In this document: positions 8,806 to 22,638 of the stretch, piece after piece
Numbering within the stretch: the stretch's first letter is position 1
Layout: every line of letters begins with the position of its first letter
Source of the DNA: a bacterium
GTDB lineage: Bacteria; Myxococcota_A; Bradymonadia; UBA7976; UBA1532
Direction of reading: 5' to 3'
NCBI GenBank assembly: GCA_030427205.1
Contig: JAUHXC010000040.1
Span: 33,735 to 97,734 of the forward strand
Length of the DNA stretch: 64,000 nt
The notes under the pieces: model-generated
What the model was told of the DNA's origin: nothing
What the model saw: only the letters and a program-made list of their open reading frames with translations
Databases searched by the model: none
Position numbers and translations under genes: made by a program

Positions 8806-8920
8806 CGGTGCTGATGGACCCCGCTCAGCTCGAGCAGCTCATGCTCAACCTGGTGACGAACGCCCGCGAGGCGATCCTCGGGGACGGGCGGCTGCGTATC
8901 GAGGTGACCGATCACCCCAA
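8806..8920 (+). pseudogene. fragment of a histidine kinase ATPase domain
   Basis: The plus strand encodes VLMDPAQLEQLMLNLVTN followed by AREAILGDGRLRIEV, the N box of an HATPase_c domain of the NtrB/PAS-kinase type. Neither a start, an H box nor the G boxes are present. It does not match the kinases in this window, so it came from another gene. It directly adjoins the lipoprotein fragment, which suggests a recombination junction near 8785-8805. Confidence 0.72.
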
Positions 8921-9035
8921 GCTCCGAGACCTGCGGGTTCCGCAGTCCGGCGCTCGCCTACGGAAATACCGCCTGACCATCCCTGACCCACCCCGACCAG
9001 TTCGGGGAGCGCTCACCCCGCAGATTCACGGCCAC

Positions 9036-9510
9036 CGACTAAACCAAGGGCCGCTCGCCGGCGCATCCGCGGGGCAGTGACTAAATCGGGAACCGCCGGC
9101 GAGCATGTCCCGCGACCCCCTTTCAAACCGGGGATCGCGACCCGAGCAGATCCTGGTTTAGTCGCCGCGCCAAACTGCGCACGCCCTGCGCTTCCGATTT
9201 AGTCGCTGCCCCCGAGATGCGCGCCCACGGCCTTCACCGATTTAGTCGCTGCCCCAAGATCCGCGGCCGGCACGCCCGCCGGTTTAGACGCTGCCCCAAA
9301 ATCTACGGTCGGTGCGTCAGCCGACTTAGACCCTGCCCCCGAGATCGACCGCACCGGCGCTTTTCGGTTTAGTCGCTGCCCCGCGGACGCGCCCGACGGC
9401 AGATCCCGACTTAGTCGCTGCCCGCAGATACGCCGCACCGGCGGCTCCCGATTTAATCGTCGCCCGGAGAGACGGTCCACCGGCATATCTCACGTTAGTC
9501 GCCCCTGAAT
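9036..9510. repeat. array of 42-bp-phased degenerate repeats with an inverted pair
   Basis: A core of consensus YTTAGTCGCTGCCCC recurs on the plus strand at 9157, 9198, 9241, 9283, 9325, 9368, 9410, 9452 and 9494, a spacing of 41-43 bp. Two further copies are inverted, with CTAAA at 9039 and 9081, again 42 bp apart. The 27 bp between cores are less conserved but share an AGATNCGC-like start and a GGC-rich middle. The 66-bp junction between the inverted and direct arms carries a near-palindrome (GCGACCCC to GGGGATCGC, about 9112-9140). No gene is convincing here. The array sits 45 bp downstream of the end of the minus-strand MBOAT gene. Confidence 0.85.
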
Positions 9511-9554
9511 CCGCGCCGATCCAGCCCGCGCGGCACGCGCCCGAGGCTCAGAAC

Positions 9555-10994
9555 TCAGAACTGGAAGTAGATGAACTCCACCGACTCGCCCGGCGCGAAC
9601 AGCGGCAGGCACGCGATCAGCACCGCGCACAGCGCTGCGCGCCAGATCCACGGGCCGCGGATCGGCGCGAGCAGGTCGTGGCGCAGGTACTGCCAGATCT
9701 GCGCCGCGACCAGCGGCAGCGCGCACCACATCAGGGTCGTCGCCATATCGCCGGTCGCCTTGCTCGTCGCGCCGGACCACATATGGGTCAGGAAGTGCGT
9801 GATCTGCGGCACGCTCTCGGCGCGGAAGAGGATCCAGCCGATGACGGTGAGCACGAAGAAGATCGCCCACGCGCCGAAGGCCATGCCCATACGCACGGGC
9901 AGCGGCGCCGGCGCCCGCTCGGCTTTGGCGATACGCCGCTTGCGGATCTCGAAGGGCCGGTAGACGCACAGGATGAGCCCGTGGAAGGCGCCCCAGAGCA
10001 CGAAGTTCCACGCGGCGCCGTGCCACAAGCCGCCGAGCAGCATCGTCAGCGACAGGTTGCGATAGGTCTTGTATCGCCCGCCGCGGTTGCCGCCCAGCGA
10101 GATGTAGAGGTAGTCCCGCAGCCAGCTCGACAGGCTGATGTGCCAGCGGCGCCAGAACTCGCTGGGGGTACGCGAGAAGTAGGGCAGGGCGAAGTTGACC
10201 ATCAGCTCGAAGCCCATCAGCTTGGCCAGCCCGCGGGCGATGTCGCTGTAGCCGCTGAAGTCGCCGTAGATCTGCACGGTGAAGGCCAGCGCGCCGATGA
10301 CCAGGTCGAGGCCCTGGTAGCTCTCGTAGCCGTTGAAGACGGTGTTGGCGACGCCGGCGACGTTGTCGGCGATGACCACCTTCTTGAAGAGGCCCCAGAT
10401 GATGAGCCACAGCCCGGCTTCGATCTGGCCGGCGCTGATGGTGCGCGGGCGGGCGACCTGCGGCAGGAAGTGCGAGGCCCGCTCGATGGGGCCGGCGACG
10501 AGCTGGGGGAAGAACGCGACGTAGACCGCGAAGTCGAGCAGGCTGGTGGTGGGCTCGAGCTTCCGCCGGTAGATGTCGATGGTGTAGCTGAGCGTCTGGA
10601 AGGTGTAGAAGCTGATGCCGACGGGCAGCACCAGCCCCAGGGTCAGCGGGTCGACCTGCCAGCCGAGGCTGCCGGCGGCGACCGCGAAGCTCTCGGCGAA
10701 GAAGTCGAAGTATTTGAAGAGCCCGAGGATGCCCAGGTTGGTGCACACCGACACCAGCATCCAGCGCTTGCGGGCGCCGTCGTCGTCGGTGGCGGCCATG
10801 CGGCGGCCGACGAAGTAGTCGACGGCGGTGCTGATCCACAAGAGCGAGAGGAAGCGCCAGTCCCACCAGCCGTAGAACAGGTAGCTGCCCGCCAGCAGCC
10901 AGGCGTTCTGCCAGGTGCGGCTGCGCTGCAAGTGCAGGTAGAAGTTGTAGAAGACGACGATGAAGATGGCGAACGCCAGGGAGTTGAACAGCAC
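9555..10994 (-). CDS. MBOAT family O-acyltransferase (AlgI/DltB-like)
   Basis: 479 residues if started at the GTG at 10994. It is a polytopic inner-membrane protein with the MBOAT signature: FWRRWHISLSSWLRDYLYI around residues 280-298 (His285) and the catalytic-type His325 in GGLWHGAAWN. The N-terminal LFNSLAFAIFIVVFYNFY and YGWWDWRF are typical of AlgI. Such proteins move acyl groups, usually acetyl, from the cytoplasmic side to exported polysaccharides. An AlgJ/AlgX-type SGNH partner is not seen next to it. The gene upstream, 47 bp away on the same strand, is the Gly-Glu lipoprotein at 11042, with which it may form an operon. The ribosome site for the GTG start is weak, so the start is less certain than the product. 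Confidence 0.9.
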   Translation of the reverse strand: MLFNSLAFAIFIVVFYNFYLHLQRSRTWQNAWLLAGSYLFYGWWDWRFLSLLWISTAVDYFVGRRMAATDDDGARKRWMLVSVCTNLGILGLFKYFDFFAESFAVAAGSLGWQVDPLTLGLVLPVGISFYTFQTLSYTIDIYRRKLEPTTSLLDFAVYVAFFPQLVAGPIERASHFLPQVARPRTISAGQIEAGLWLIIWGLFKKVVIADNVAGVANTVFNGYESYQGLDLVIGALAFTVQIYGDFSGYSDIARGLAKLMGFELMVNFALPYFSRTPSEFWRRWHISLSSWLRDYLYISLGGNRGGRYKTYRNLSLTMLLGGLWHGAAWNFVLWGAFHGLILCVYRPFEIRKRRIAKAERAPAPLPVRMGMAFGAWAIFFVLTVIGWILFRAESVPQITHFLTHMWSGATSKATGDMATTLMWCALPLVAAQIWQYLRHDLLAPIRGPWIWRAALCAVLIACLPLFAPGESVEFIYFQF

Positions 10995-11041
10995 GTCGTC
11001 GGTCTCTCGTGGGGGGGCTCGGGTTCGCGGGCGGGCGCAGC

Positions 11042-12052
11042 CTACTCGAAGAGGCCCACCGCGCGGAAGGTGGCGAGCGGGTCGTCGGCGGTGATCTGCA
11101 CCCGGGCCTCGACGTCGAAGCCGGCCGGCTCGCCGTCGTCGACGAGGCTGAAGCGGTTGACGAGCACCGTGCCGACCTCGAAGTCGGTGCGGGTGATGCC
11201 CCGGTAGACCCGCACGTCGTTGTTCGCCGCGTCGAGCGGGGCCATGGCCGCGTCGGCGGCGAGGTCGTTGAACTTGATGACGATGAAGCCGCCTTCGGTT
11301 TCGAGGTGCACCTCGAGGTCGCTGGGGCTGCCGTCGTTCTTGGTGCCCACGATCGATATCGCGGCGCCGGTGTCGATCTGCAGGGGCTCGCCTTCGACGA
11401 TGGCGGCCACCTGGACCTGGGCGTCGGCGCCATAGGCCACGAGGCCGTCTTCGTCGGCGAGGCAGGCGCTGAGTCGGGCGCAGTCCTCGGCGGCGACGGC
11501 GGCGTCGCACAGGGCCGCGCCGCGGGCGAGCGGGTCGGTCAGCTCGTCGGCGGCCGCGGCGGCGGCGTCGAGGCAGTTGGCGCAGTCTCCGGCGATGGCG
11601 AACGCGTCGGCGCATTCGGTCTCGAAGGCCGCGCAGAGGAGGTCGCAGTCGAACGCCGGGCCTTCGCCCTCGCCTTCGCCTTCACCCTCGCCTTCGCCCT
11701 CACCCTCACCCTCGCCTTCGCCCTCACCCTCGCCTTCGCCCTCACCCTCGCCTTCGCCCTCACCCTCGCCTTCGCCCTCTCCCTCGCCTTCGCCCTCGCC
11801 TTCGCCTTCTCCTTCGCCCTCGCCCTCTCCTTCGCCCTCGCCTTCACCCTCGCCTTCGCCCTCGCCCTCGCCCTCGCCTTCGCCTTCGCCTTCGCCTTCT
11901 CCTTCGCCCTCTCCTTCGCCCTCGCCCTCTCCTTCGCCGCCGTCGACCTCGACCGGGCCGGCGTCGTCCGCGCCGCCGCCACCGGTCGAATCGCAGCCCC
12001 AGCCGCCGTTGAGGGCCAACAGCACGATCAACATCAACTTCCACGGGTTCAT
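11042..12052 (-). CDS. lipoprotein with long Gly-Glu repeat tract
   Basis: 336 residues from the ATG at 12052 (GGGGAG upstream). The signal peptide ends in GGWGC (Cys20). A Gly/Asp linker is followed by an unbroken (Gly-Glu) tract from residue 39 to 130, 46 dipeptides, then a Cys-rich helical segment (CDLLCAAFETEC... about 135-200) and a C-terminal beta-rich domain of about 120 residues with regular hydrophobic strands (VQVAAIVEG, GGFIVIKFNDL). The acidic tract probably acts as an extended spacer that holds the distal domain away from the membrane. The C-terminal domain is not recognised. A second gene with the same kind of tract is at 50686-52875. Confidence 0.82.
   Translation of the reverse strand: MNPWKLMLIVLLALNGGWGCDSTGGGGADDAGPVEVDGGEGEGEGEGEGEGEGEGEGEGEGEGEGEGEGEGEGEGEGEGEGEGEGEGEGEGEGEGEGEGEGEGEGEGEGEGEGEGEGEGEGEGEGEGEGEGPAFDCDLLCAAFETECADAFAIAGDCANCLDAAAAAADELTDPLARGAALCDAAVAAEDCARLSACLADEDGLVAYGADAQVQVAAIVEGEPLQIDTGAAISIVGTKNDGSPSDLEVHLETEGGFIVIKFNDLAADAAMAPLDAANNDVRVYRGITRTDFEVGTVLVNRFSLVDDGEPAGFDVEARVQITADDPLATFRAVGLFE
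11663..11938 (-). repeat. Gly-Glu coding tract, 46 dipeptide units
   Basis: 276 bp built of 6-bp units of GGN-GAR type (GGC, GGT or GGA with GAG or GAA), inside the lipoprotein gene at 11042-12052. The unequal mixture of synonymous codons shows irregular higher-order repeats rather than one pure hexamer, as expected for growth by slippage or unequal exchange. A tract of the same composition and on the same strand occurs at 52447-52758. Confidence 0.95.
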
Positions 12053-12407
12053 GACATCTCCCCAGTCGTGAGCGGGCGTGGATTATCACGATCGAGGCGG
12101 TCGAGACGACCGGTTCTCCGGCTCGTCGCGAGGGTGTCACACGGCGGCCCGAGGCCCGGCCGGACGGGCCGCCGGACGGGGCCCGGCGCAGAAAGCCTCT
12201 GGTCTGCGCTGTCGCCAACGGACATTCTGCCCCGGTCGTGCCCTAGTCATCTCGGGCCGACGCGTGCCCGACCGGCGGAGACAGAAATCCGCCAAAAACT
12301 TCGTGCCCCTGTCGATCGCGCGTCGCGTCGCGCGTCGTGGGGGTGAGCGGCGCCGATGGACGGCGCCCCGACCCCGGCCGAGCGGCCGGTATCTGGAGGA
12401 GAGATCG
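12053..12407. other. 355-bp divergent intergenic region, no gene seen
   Basis: This lies between the Gly-Glu lipoprotein gene (minus) and the VOC gene (plus) and must hold both promoters. It contains a perfect hairpin with arms GGCCCG (12153-12158) and CGGGCC (12165-12170) in a very GC-rich stretch, without a T run. No open frame with a plausible ribosome site was found, and no clear -35/-10 pair. Confidence 0.5.
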
Positions 12408-13166
12408 ATGAGCCACCTTCCCGGCAAGGCTGTCTGGTTCGAACTGGCCACCCCCGACAAGGCGGACGCGCAGGCGTTCTACGGCGAGGTGCTCGGCTGG
12501 AAGACCGACACCGTGCCCATGCCCGGCGGCGACTACACCATGTTCAAGCCCGGCGCCGACCGGAAGCACAACTCGGGCCTCGTCGAGCCCCGGGGTCCGG
12601 TCGCCCACTGGGGGGCCTACATCTCGGTGGATGACGTCGACGCGACGGTCAAGACCGCCGAGGAGACGGGCGGCAAGGTCGTCATGGCCCCGATGTCGGT
12701 GCCGACCGTGGGGCGCATGGCGGCGGTGCTCGACCCCGAGGGCGGGGCGCTGATGCCCTTCAAGGGCGAGGACGCCGATCGGACGGACGAGGACGACGGG
12801 CTCGGCGACTTCTGCTGGGTCGAGCTGATGGCCGATGATCCCGCAGCGTGCGCGCAGTGGTACGCCAAGGCCTACGGCTACGACACGGTCGAGACCATGC
12901 AGATGTCGAACGGGCCCTACACCGTGCTCTCGCGGGACGGCAAGGGGCGGCTGGGCGTCATGGGCAAGCCGGCGCCGATGCCGACCTACTGGCTGCCCTA
13001 CGTGCTCGTCGACGACGTCGACGGCGTCGCCGCGCGGGCCGAGAAGCACGGGGGCAAGGTGGTGCTGCCGCCGTTCGACGCCGACGGCGTGGGCCGCATC
13101 ACGATGATCAGCGACCGCCAGGGGGCGCACCTGGGCATCATCAAGTTCTTCCCCCAGGCCGAGTGA
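12408..13166 (+). CDS. VOC family protein with two glyoxalase-like domains
   Basis: 252 residues from the ATG at 12408, with GGAGGAGAG upstream. Two tandem vicinal-oxygen-chelate domains (about 1-120 and 128-250) each show the strand-helix-strand pattern FELATPD-ADAQAFYGEVLGW and WVELMADDPAACAQWYAKAYG and end in DPEGG or SDRQGAHLGI. Proteins of this two-domain type are common in actinobacteria and Myxococcota and are usually annotated as glyoxalase/bleomycin resistance or 27-kDa antigen-like; the substrate is unknown. Metal ligands cannot be assigned with certainty. It converges with the protease-like gene at 13191, with only 24 bp between them. Confidence 0.9.
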   Translation: MSHLPGKAVWFELATPDKADAQAFYGEVLGWKTDTVPMPGGDYTMFKPGADRKHNSGLVEPRGPVAHWGAYISVDDVDATVKTAEETGGKVVMAPMSVPTVGRMAAVLDPEGGALMPFKGEDADRTDEDDGLGDFCWVELMADDPAACAQWYAKAYGYDTVETMQMSNGPYTVLSRDGKGRLGVMGKPAPMPTYWLPYVLVDDVDGVAARAEKHGGKVVLPPFDADGVGRITMISDRQGAHLGIIKFFPQAE

Positions 13167-13190
13167 TCCACGCGCTCGATCGGCTCGCGG

Positions 13191-14351
13191 TCAGTCGCAG
13201 TTCGCGAAGCGGATGCGTGACCCGGCCGTATCGAGCGACATGCCCATCGCTTCGATGACCCGCACCCCCAACAGGCCGTCGACGCTCGGCCCGAGGCACG
13301 GGTCGCCGGCCCGGCACACCGCGCTGGGCACGCCTTCGAGCGTGCCGCCCGCCACCGTCAGCGCGTCGACGTCGGCCCGCAGGAAGTACGCCGGGCCGTT
13401 GGCCGTCTGCGCCTCGAGGGTATCGCCCGGGTCGAGCTCCACCGCCGCGCGGCGCGCGATCCCGTGGCTCAACATCAGCCCGGTGGCGCCGGTGTCGTAG
13501 AGCAGTTGGGCCGCGACCCCGTTGATGTGCACCGGCACGACGAAGTGATTGCCCCGCCGCTCGACCGGCATGCTGCAGGCGTCCGCTTCGAAGCGTCGCC
13601 GATCGGCCTCGGCTTCGGCGGCGGCTTCTTCGGCTGCGCGGGCCTGGGCGGCCTCGGTGATGGCTTCGGCGCGGGCGGCGAGGGCTTCGGCGTGGGCCCG
13701 CTCGGCGCGGGCGCGGGCCAGCTCGGCGGCGCGCCGCTCTCGGGCGAGCGCGTCGTCCTCGGCTTGGCGCTCCGCCTCTTCGGCGGCGAGTCGGTCGCGG
13801 ATCGAGGCGATGGTCGAGGCGAGGGCCGGGTCGTCGGCGCCAAGGGCCTCGGCCTGCTCGAGGCGGGCGAGGGCGTCGGCGTCGCGGCCGCGCTCGTACT
13901 CGTAGTAGCCCAGCCGGGCGTTGACGTCGGGGTCGTCGGGCGCGAGGCGCAGGGCGGTGAGCAGCGGCGTCTCGGCGGCGGCGAGCTTGCCCTCTTCGAT
14001 GAGCACCTCGGCCACCCGCAGCCACTTGTGCGGGTCTTCGGGGTCGCGCTGCGCCTCCAGGCGCGCCTGGGCGTAGCGCTTCGTCGAGCCGGCGGTCGCT
14101 TCGTCGGGCGGCGCGTCGCTCAGCCCGAACCAGGCGCCCGCGCCCACGCCGCCGATCAGCAGGGCGGCGGCGACGATCAGGCCGAGGCGACCCCGACGTC
14201 GCTGGGTGCGCGCGTCGTCGACGCACGCCGGACAGGTCAGCCGCGCGGCGGCGGTGTCGACGCAGCGGTTGCAGATGGGCCGGCGGCAGACATCGCACGC
14301 CAGCGGGGCCTCCCGCCGGGGGTGCAGATAGCAGGTCGGCGCTGCTGACAT
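13191..14351 (-). CDS. membrane-anchored B-box/TPR/retropepsin-like aspartic protease
   Basis: 386 residues from the ATG at 14351 (GAGGAGG nine bases upstream; an ATG at 14381 is a weaker option). In order: a Cys/His-rich zinc-binding module (residues 7-43, CYLHPRREAP...CDVC...CNRC...CPAC) like a B-box, an Arg-rich stop and one membrane helix (about 55-76), TPR-like helices (about 95-175), a long Ala/Glu/Arg coiled coil (about 180-255), and a C-terminal aspartyl protease domain with DTGAT at 286-290 and the second flap/hydrophobic-Gly motif VDGLLGVRV. Single-domain proteases of this type need dimerisation, which the coiled coil could supply. The zinc module would be cytoplasmic and the protease periplasmic. 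Confidence 0.83.
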   Translation of the reverse strand: MSAAPTCYLHPRREAPLACDVCRRPICNRCVDTAAARLTCPACVDDARTQRRRGRLGLIVAAALLIGGVGAGAWFGLSDAPPDEATAGSTKRYAQARLEAQRDPEDPHKWLRVAEVLIEEGKLAAAETPLLTALRLAPDDPDVNARLGYYEYERGRDADALARLEQAEALGADDPALASTIASIRDRLAAEEAERQAEDDALARERRAAELARARAERAHAEALAARAEAITEAAQARAAEEAAAEAEADRRRFEADACSMPVERRGNHFVVPVHINGVAAQLLYDTGATGLMLSHGIARRAAVELDPGDTLEAQTANGPAYFLRADVDALTVAGGTLEGVPSAVCRAGDPCLGPSVDGLLGVRVIEAMGMSLDTAGSRIRFANCD

Positions 14352-14464
14352 CGTGTAGGCCCTCCTCTGACACCGCATCATACGTCAACCGCCGCCGTCC
14401 GACAGCCTCTTGCCACCACGCGCCCGGTGGGACACCTTGGAGATCTCCTGGGGAGGGGACCGAT

Positions 14465-15289
14465 ATGAAGGTGCATCACCTCAACTGCGCGACGTTCTGC
14501 CCGCGCGCGTGCCAACGCTTCTTCTCGCGCAGCCACTTCGTCGCCCACTGCCTGCTCGTCGAGAGCGACGACGGCTTGATCCTGGTCGACACCGGCTACG
14601 GGGCCGCCGAGTGCGAGCAGAAAGGCGCGCGGGTCGGCCGGATCTACGCCTGGATGATGCGCCCGGCGTTCGACCCGGCCGAGACGGCGCGGGCGCAGGT
14701 CGAGGCCTTGGGCTTCTCGGCGGACGATGTGCGGCACATCGTCGTGACCCATATGGACGCCGATCACGCCGGCGGGCTGCCCGATTTTCCGCAGGCGCAG
14801 GTGCACATCTTCGCCGAGGAGCACGACGCGATCACGAAGCGGGCGTCGTTCGCCGAGAAGGGGCGCTACGCGCCGGATCAGTGGGCCCACGGGCCGAACT
14901 GGCAGATCCACACGGTGGCCCGCGGCGAGAGCTGGCACGGCTTCGAGCGGGCGCGCCCGCTGCCGTCGGTGGCGCCGGAGCTCTTGATCGTGCCGGTGCG
15001 CGGCCATACCCGGGGGCACAGCATCGTCGCGGTCGACGACGGCGAGGGCTGGCTGGTGCACTGCGGGGATGCGTACTTCGATCGCCGCTCGCTCACCGAT
15101 CCCGACGCGGTGCCCAAGGGCATTCGCCGGCTGGAGCGGGCGCTGGCGCTCGACGACGAGATGCGGGCGGCGAACCTCGAGCGGCTGCGGGCCCTCGACG
15201 CGGCGGGCGGAGAGGGCATGCGCTTGTTCTGCGCCCACGATCCGGTGGACTTTCCGGGGGTGAGCGGCCCGGGGGTGAGCGCGCCCTGA
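14465..15289 (+). CDS. MBL-fold metallo-hydrolase
   Basis: 274 residues from the ATG at 14465, with a GGGAGGGG site upstream. The metallo-beta-lactamase motif is THMDADHAGG: His96, Asp98, Asp100 and His101. Later ligands are the His in VRGHTRGHS and the Asp of HCGDAYFD; a final His is in CAHDP near the C-terminus. This layout is found in lactonase-like and glyoxalase II-like hydrolases; no signal peptide is present, so it is cytoplasmic. The substrate cannot be named. It converges with the large kinase gene, with a gap of 7 bp. Confidence 0.9.
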   Translation: MKVHHLNCATFCPRACQRFFSRSHFVAHCLLVESDDGLILVDTGYGAAECEQKGARVGRIYAWMMRPAFDPAETARAQVEALGFSADDVRHIVVTHMDADHAGGLPDFPQAQVHIFAEEHDAITKRASFAEKGRYAPDQWAHGPNWQIHTVARGESWHGFERARPLPSVAPELLIVPVRGHTRGHSIVAVDDGEGWLVHCGDAYFDRRSLTDPDAVPKGIRRLERALALDDEMRAANLERLRALDAAGGEGMRLFCAHDPVDFPGVSGPGVSAP

Positions 15290-15296
15290 GCCGGGC

Positions 15297-21050
<5,754 letters not shown>

Positions 21051-21175
21051 CGTCGGCTGTCATTTTTGCGTATGCGTAGAATCGCGCATGGCCAATAAGT
21101 CTAACAAAGATAATATAGATATCGCGCTGTCGATGCTCGCTCGACGCGCGCACATCTACCCAGTGAGGCATATCC
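21051..21175. promoter_or_regulatory. AT-rich divergent promoter region
   Basis: This 125-bp gap separates the large kinase gene (minus) from the beta-propeller gene (plus). It is much richer in A+T than its surroundings (for example around 21061-21122). A GATAAT at 21109-21114 resembles a -10 box for the plus-strand gene, but no good -35 hexamer stands 17 bp upstream, so the element is a guess; the compositional dip itself is clear. Confidence 0.4.
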
Positions 21176-22234
21176 ATGAACCCCATCCTGCGCATGCTCT
21201 CCGCGTCCCTCGTGGCCGGCGCCCTGCTCGCCGTCGCCGCGCCGTCGGCCGAGGCCCGGCTGCTCGACGACTACGTGGTCGACGGCGACACCGGCATCCC
21301 GTTCCTGCCGTTCCGCGTGCCCGAAGGCGTCGCGTTCGACCCGCTCGGCGGCGACTTCTACGCCACGGCGATCTTCGGCGGCCGCATCACCCGCATCGAC
21401 GGGCACACCGGCGTCGAAGAGACCGCCTATCAGGAGCAGAACCCGCTGCTGTCGTTCGCCGGCGCCGCGGTGGCGCCCTTCCGCCGGGTGCTGTGGATGT
21501 GCGCGGTCGACGTGGCCACCGATCCCATGGCGCCGGCGGGCCAGGTCTACGCCCTCGACATCTCCCAATCGCCGGCCACGGTCATCCGCGCCTTCCCGCT
21601 GCCGGTGCCCTACTTCTGCAACGACGTGACCCTCGACTGGGCCGGCAACGCCTACGTCACCAACTCCATCGGCCCCGCCGTGATGCGGGTGCCCGCCGCC
21701 GCGCTGGACGATCCGACCCTCGGCGCCGAGCCGTTCGCTTTCAGCCTCGACTTCCTGCCCGACTTCTCGATCCCCGGCGCGCTGGGTCAGAACGGCATCG
21801 CCCTGAGCCCCGACGGCCGGAAGCTGCTGCTCGCCCGGTCGATTCCGCCGGCGCTCTTCGCCATCGACCTCGCCGATCCGACCGACATCCAGCAGGTGCA
21901 GTTCGTCGGCGGCGACGCCTTCGGCCAGAACCCCGACCCGGCGGGTGATCCGATCGCCTTCCTCGCCCCCGACGGCCTCGTCTTCCAGGGCCGCCGGCTG
22001 TACGTGAGCTATCACCAGGGCGTGCAGGAGCTGACCTTCACCGACCGCAGCTATACCCAGGCCTCGGTGCGCAGCACGACCGCGGTGCCGCCCGGCGTCT
22101 CGACGATCACCCGGGCCTACGGCCGGCTCTATGTCATCGACAGCGACGTGGTGCAGGTCACCCGGCCCGAGCTGGGCATCCCGCCGACCCTGCCCAACGG
22201 CATCCACCGCGTGCGCCGCTGCGACTTCCAGTAG
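21176..22234 (+). CDS. secreted beta-propeller protein, SMP-30/NHL-like
   Basis: 352 residues from the ATG at 21176. A signal peptide (MLSASLVAGALLAVAAPSAEA, cut near AEA-R) precedes a mature region made of repeated strands of the form GVAFDP-GDFYATAIFGG-ITRIDGHTG, VTLDWAGNAYVTNS and GIALSPDGRKLLLARS. This is the pattern of a six-bladed propeller of the SMP-30/gluconolactonase/NHL kind. No active-site metal ligands could be placed with confidence, so it may be a binding protein or a lactonase. It is transcribed away from the large kinase gene. Confidence 0.82.
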   Translation: MNPILRMLSASLVAGALLAVAAPSAEARLLDDYVVDGDTGIPFLPFRVPEGVAFDPLGGDFYATAIFGGRITRIDGHTGVEETAYQEQNPLLSFAGAAVAPFRRVLWMCAVDVATDPMAPAGQVYALDISQSPATVIRAFPLPVPYFCNDVTLDWAGNAYVTNSIGPAVMRVPAAALDDPTLGAEPFAFSLDFLPDFSIPGALGQNGIALSPDGRKLLLARSIPPALFAIDLADPTDIQQVQFVGGDAFGQNPDPAGDPIAFLAPDGLVFQGRRLYVSYHQGVQELTFTDRSYTQASVRSTTAVPPGVSTITRAYGRLYVIDSDVVQVTRPELGIPPTLPNGIHRVRRCDFQ

Positions 22235-22253
22235 CCGGCGCGTGCCGGCGGCG

Positions 22254-22625
22254 TCAGCCGAACGCCAGCCCCAAGAGCGCCTGCTGAATCGACAGGATAT
22301 CGGCCGTCGGCGGCAGCGGATCGGGCCCGTGCAGCGCCCGGTCGATGAGGCGCAGGGCCGTGCGCGCCAGATCGGACTGCTCGCCCTGCCACGCCTCGCG
22401 ACCCAGCGCGAGGCCCAGCACCAGCAGCTTCTGCCCGTCGTGCTCCACGAGACCGGCGACGGTCTCCAGCGGCAACGAGCGGGCGATGTCGAGGCCGAGG
22501 CCCGCTGCGCGGGCGATCTCCGACGGATCCAGGTCTTCACCGGGGCGGTCGCCGGCCACCAGCCGGGCGAGCCCGGCGGTCGCCATCTCGATCTGTCGGA
22601 TCAGGAAGTCCCGTTGGACGAACAT
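22254..22625 (-). CDS. small helical protein, third gene of the ATPase operon
   Basis: 123 residues from the ATG at 22625. It begins MFVQRDFLIRQIEMATAGLA and is predicted to be all helical, without Cys, signal or membrane segment. The start, with DF-IRQIE, recalls the DUF6483 family of short helical proteins, but that is an impression only. It starts 13 bp after the stop of the DUF4276-like gene and is therefore probably the last gene of a three-gene operon with the ATPase at 23258. It could be a regulator or a substrate of the other two; nothing in the sequence decides this. Confidence 0.68.
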   Translation of the reverse strand: MFVQRDFLIRQIEMATAGLARLVAGDRPGEDLDPSEIARAAGLGLDIARSLPLETVAGLVEHDGQKLLVLGLALGREAWQGEQSDLARTALRLIDRALHGPDPLPPTADILSIQQALLGLAFG

Positions 22626-22638
22626 CGGGCGGCAGGGC

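Noticed and set aside
9199..9486. Minus-strand 95-residue protein with 14-residue repeats
   Set aside because: A 42-bp period keeps any frame open by chance, units of 41 and 43 bp shift the register, and there is no ribosome site or recognisable fold.
9036..9510. CRISPR array at the phased repeats
   Set aside because: The conserved core is only about 15 bp and imperfect, the intervening 27 bp are partly conserved instead of unique, two units are inverted, and no cas genes are in the window.
9036..9510. Integron attC cassettes
   Set aside because: No RYYYAAC/GTTRRRY core-site pairs flank open frames, the spacing is far too short for cassettes, and no integrase is nearby.
11577..12071. Ser-Pro repeat protein on the plus strand
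   Set aside because: It is the reverse reading of the Gly-Glu tract; only the minus strand has a lipoprotein signal, ribosome site and a folded domain.
22234..22249. Rho-independent terminator between the propeller gene and the ATPase operon
   Set aside because: GCCGGC occurs twice with a 4-base loop, but the arms are self-palindromic, short, overlap a stop codon and have no T run.
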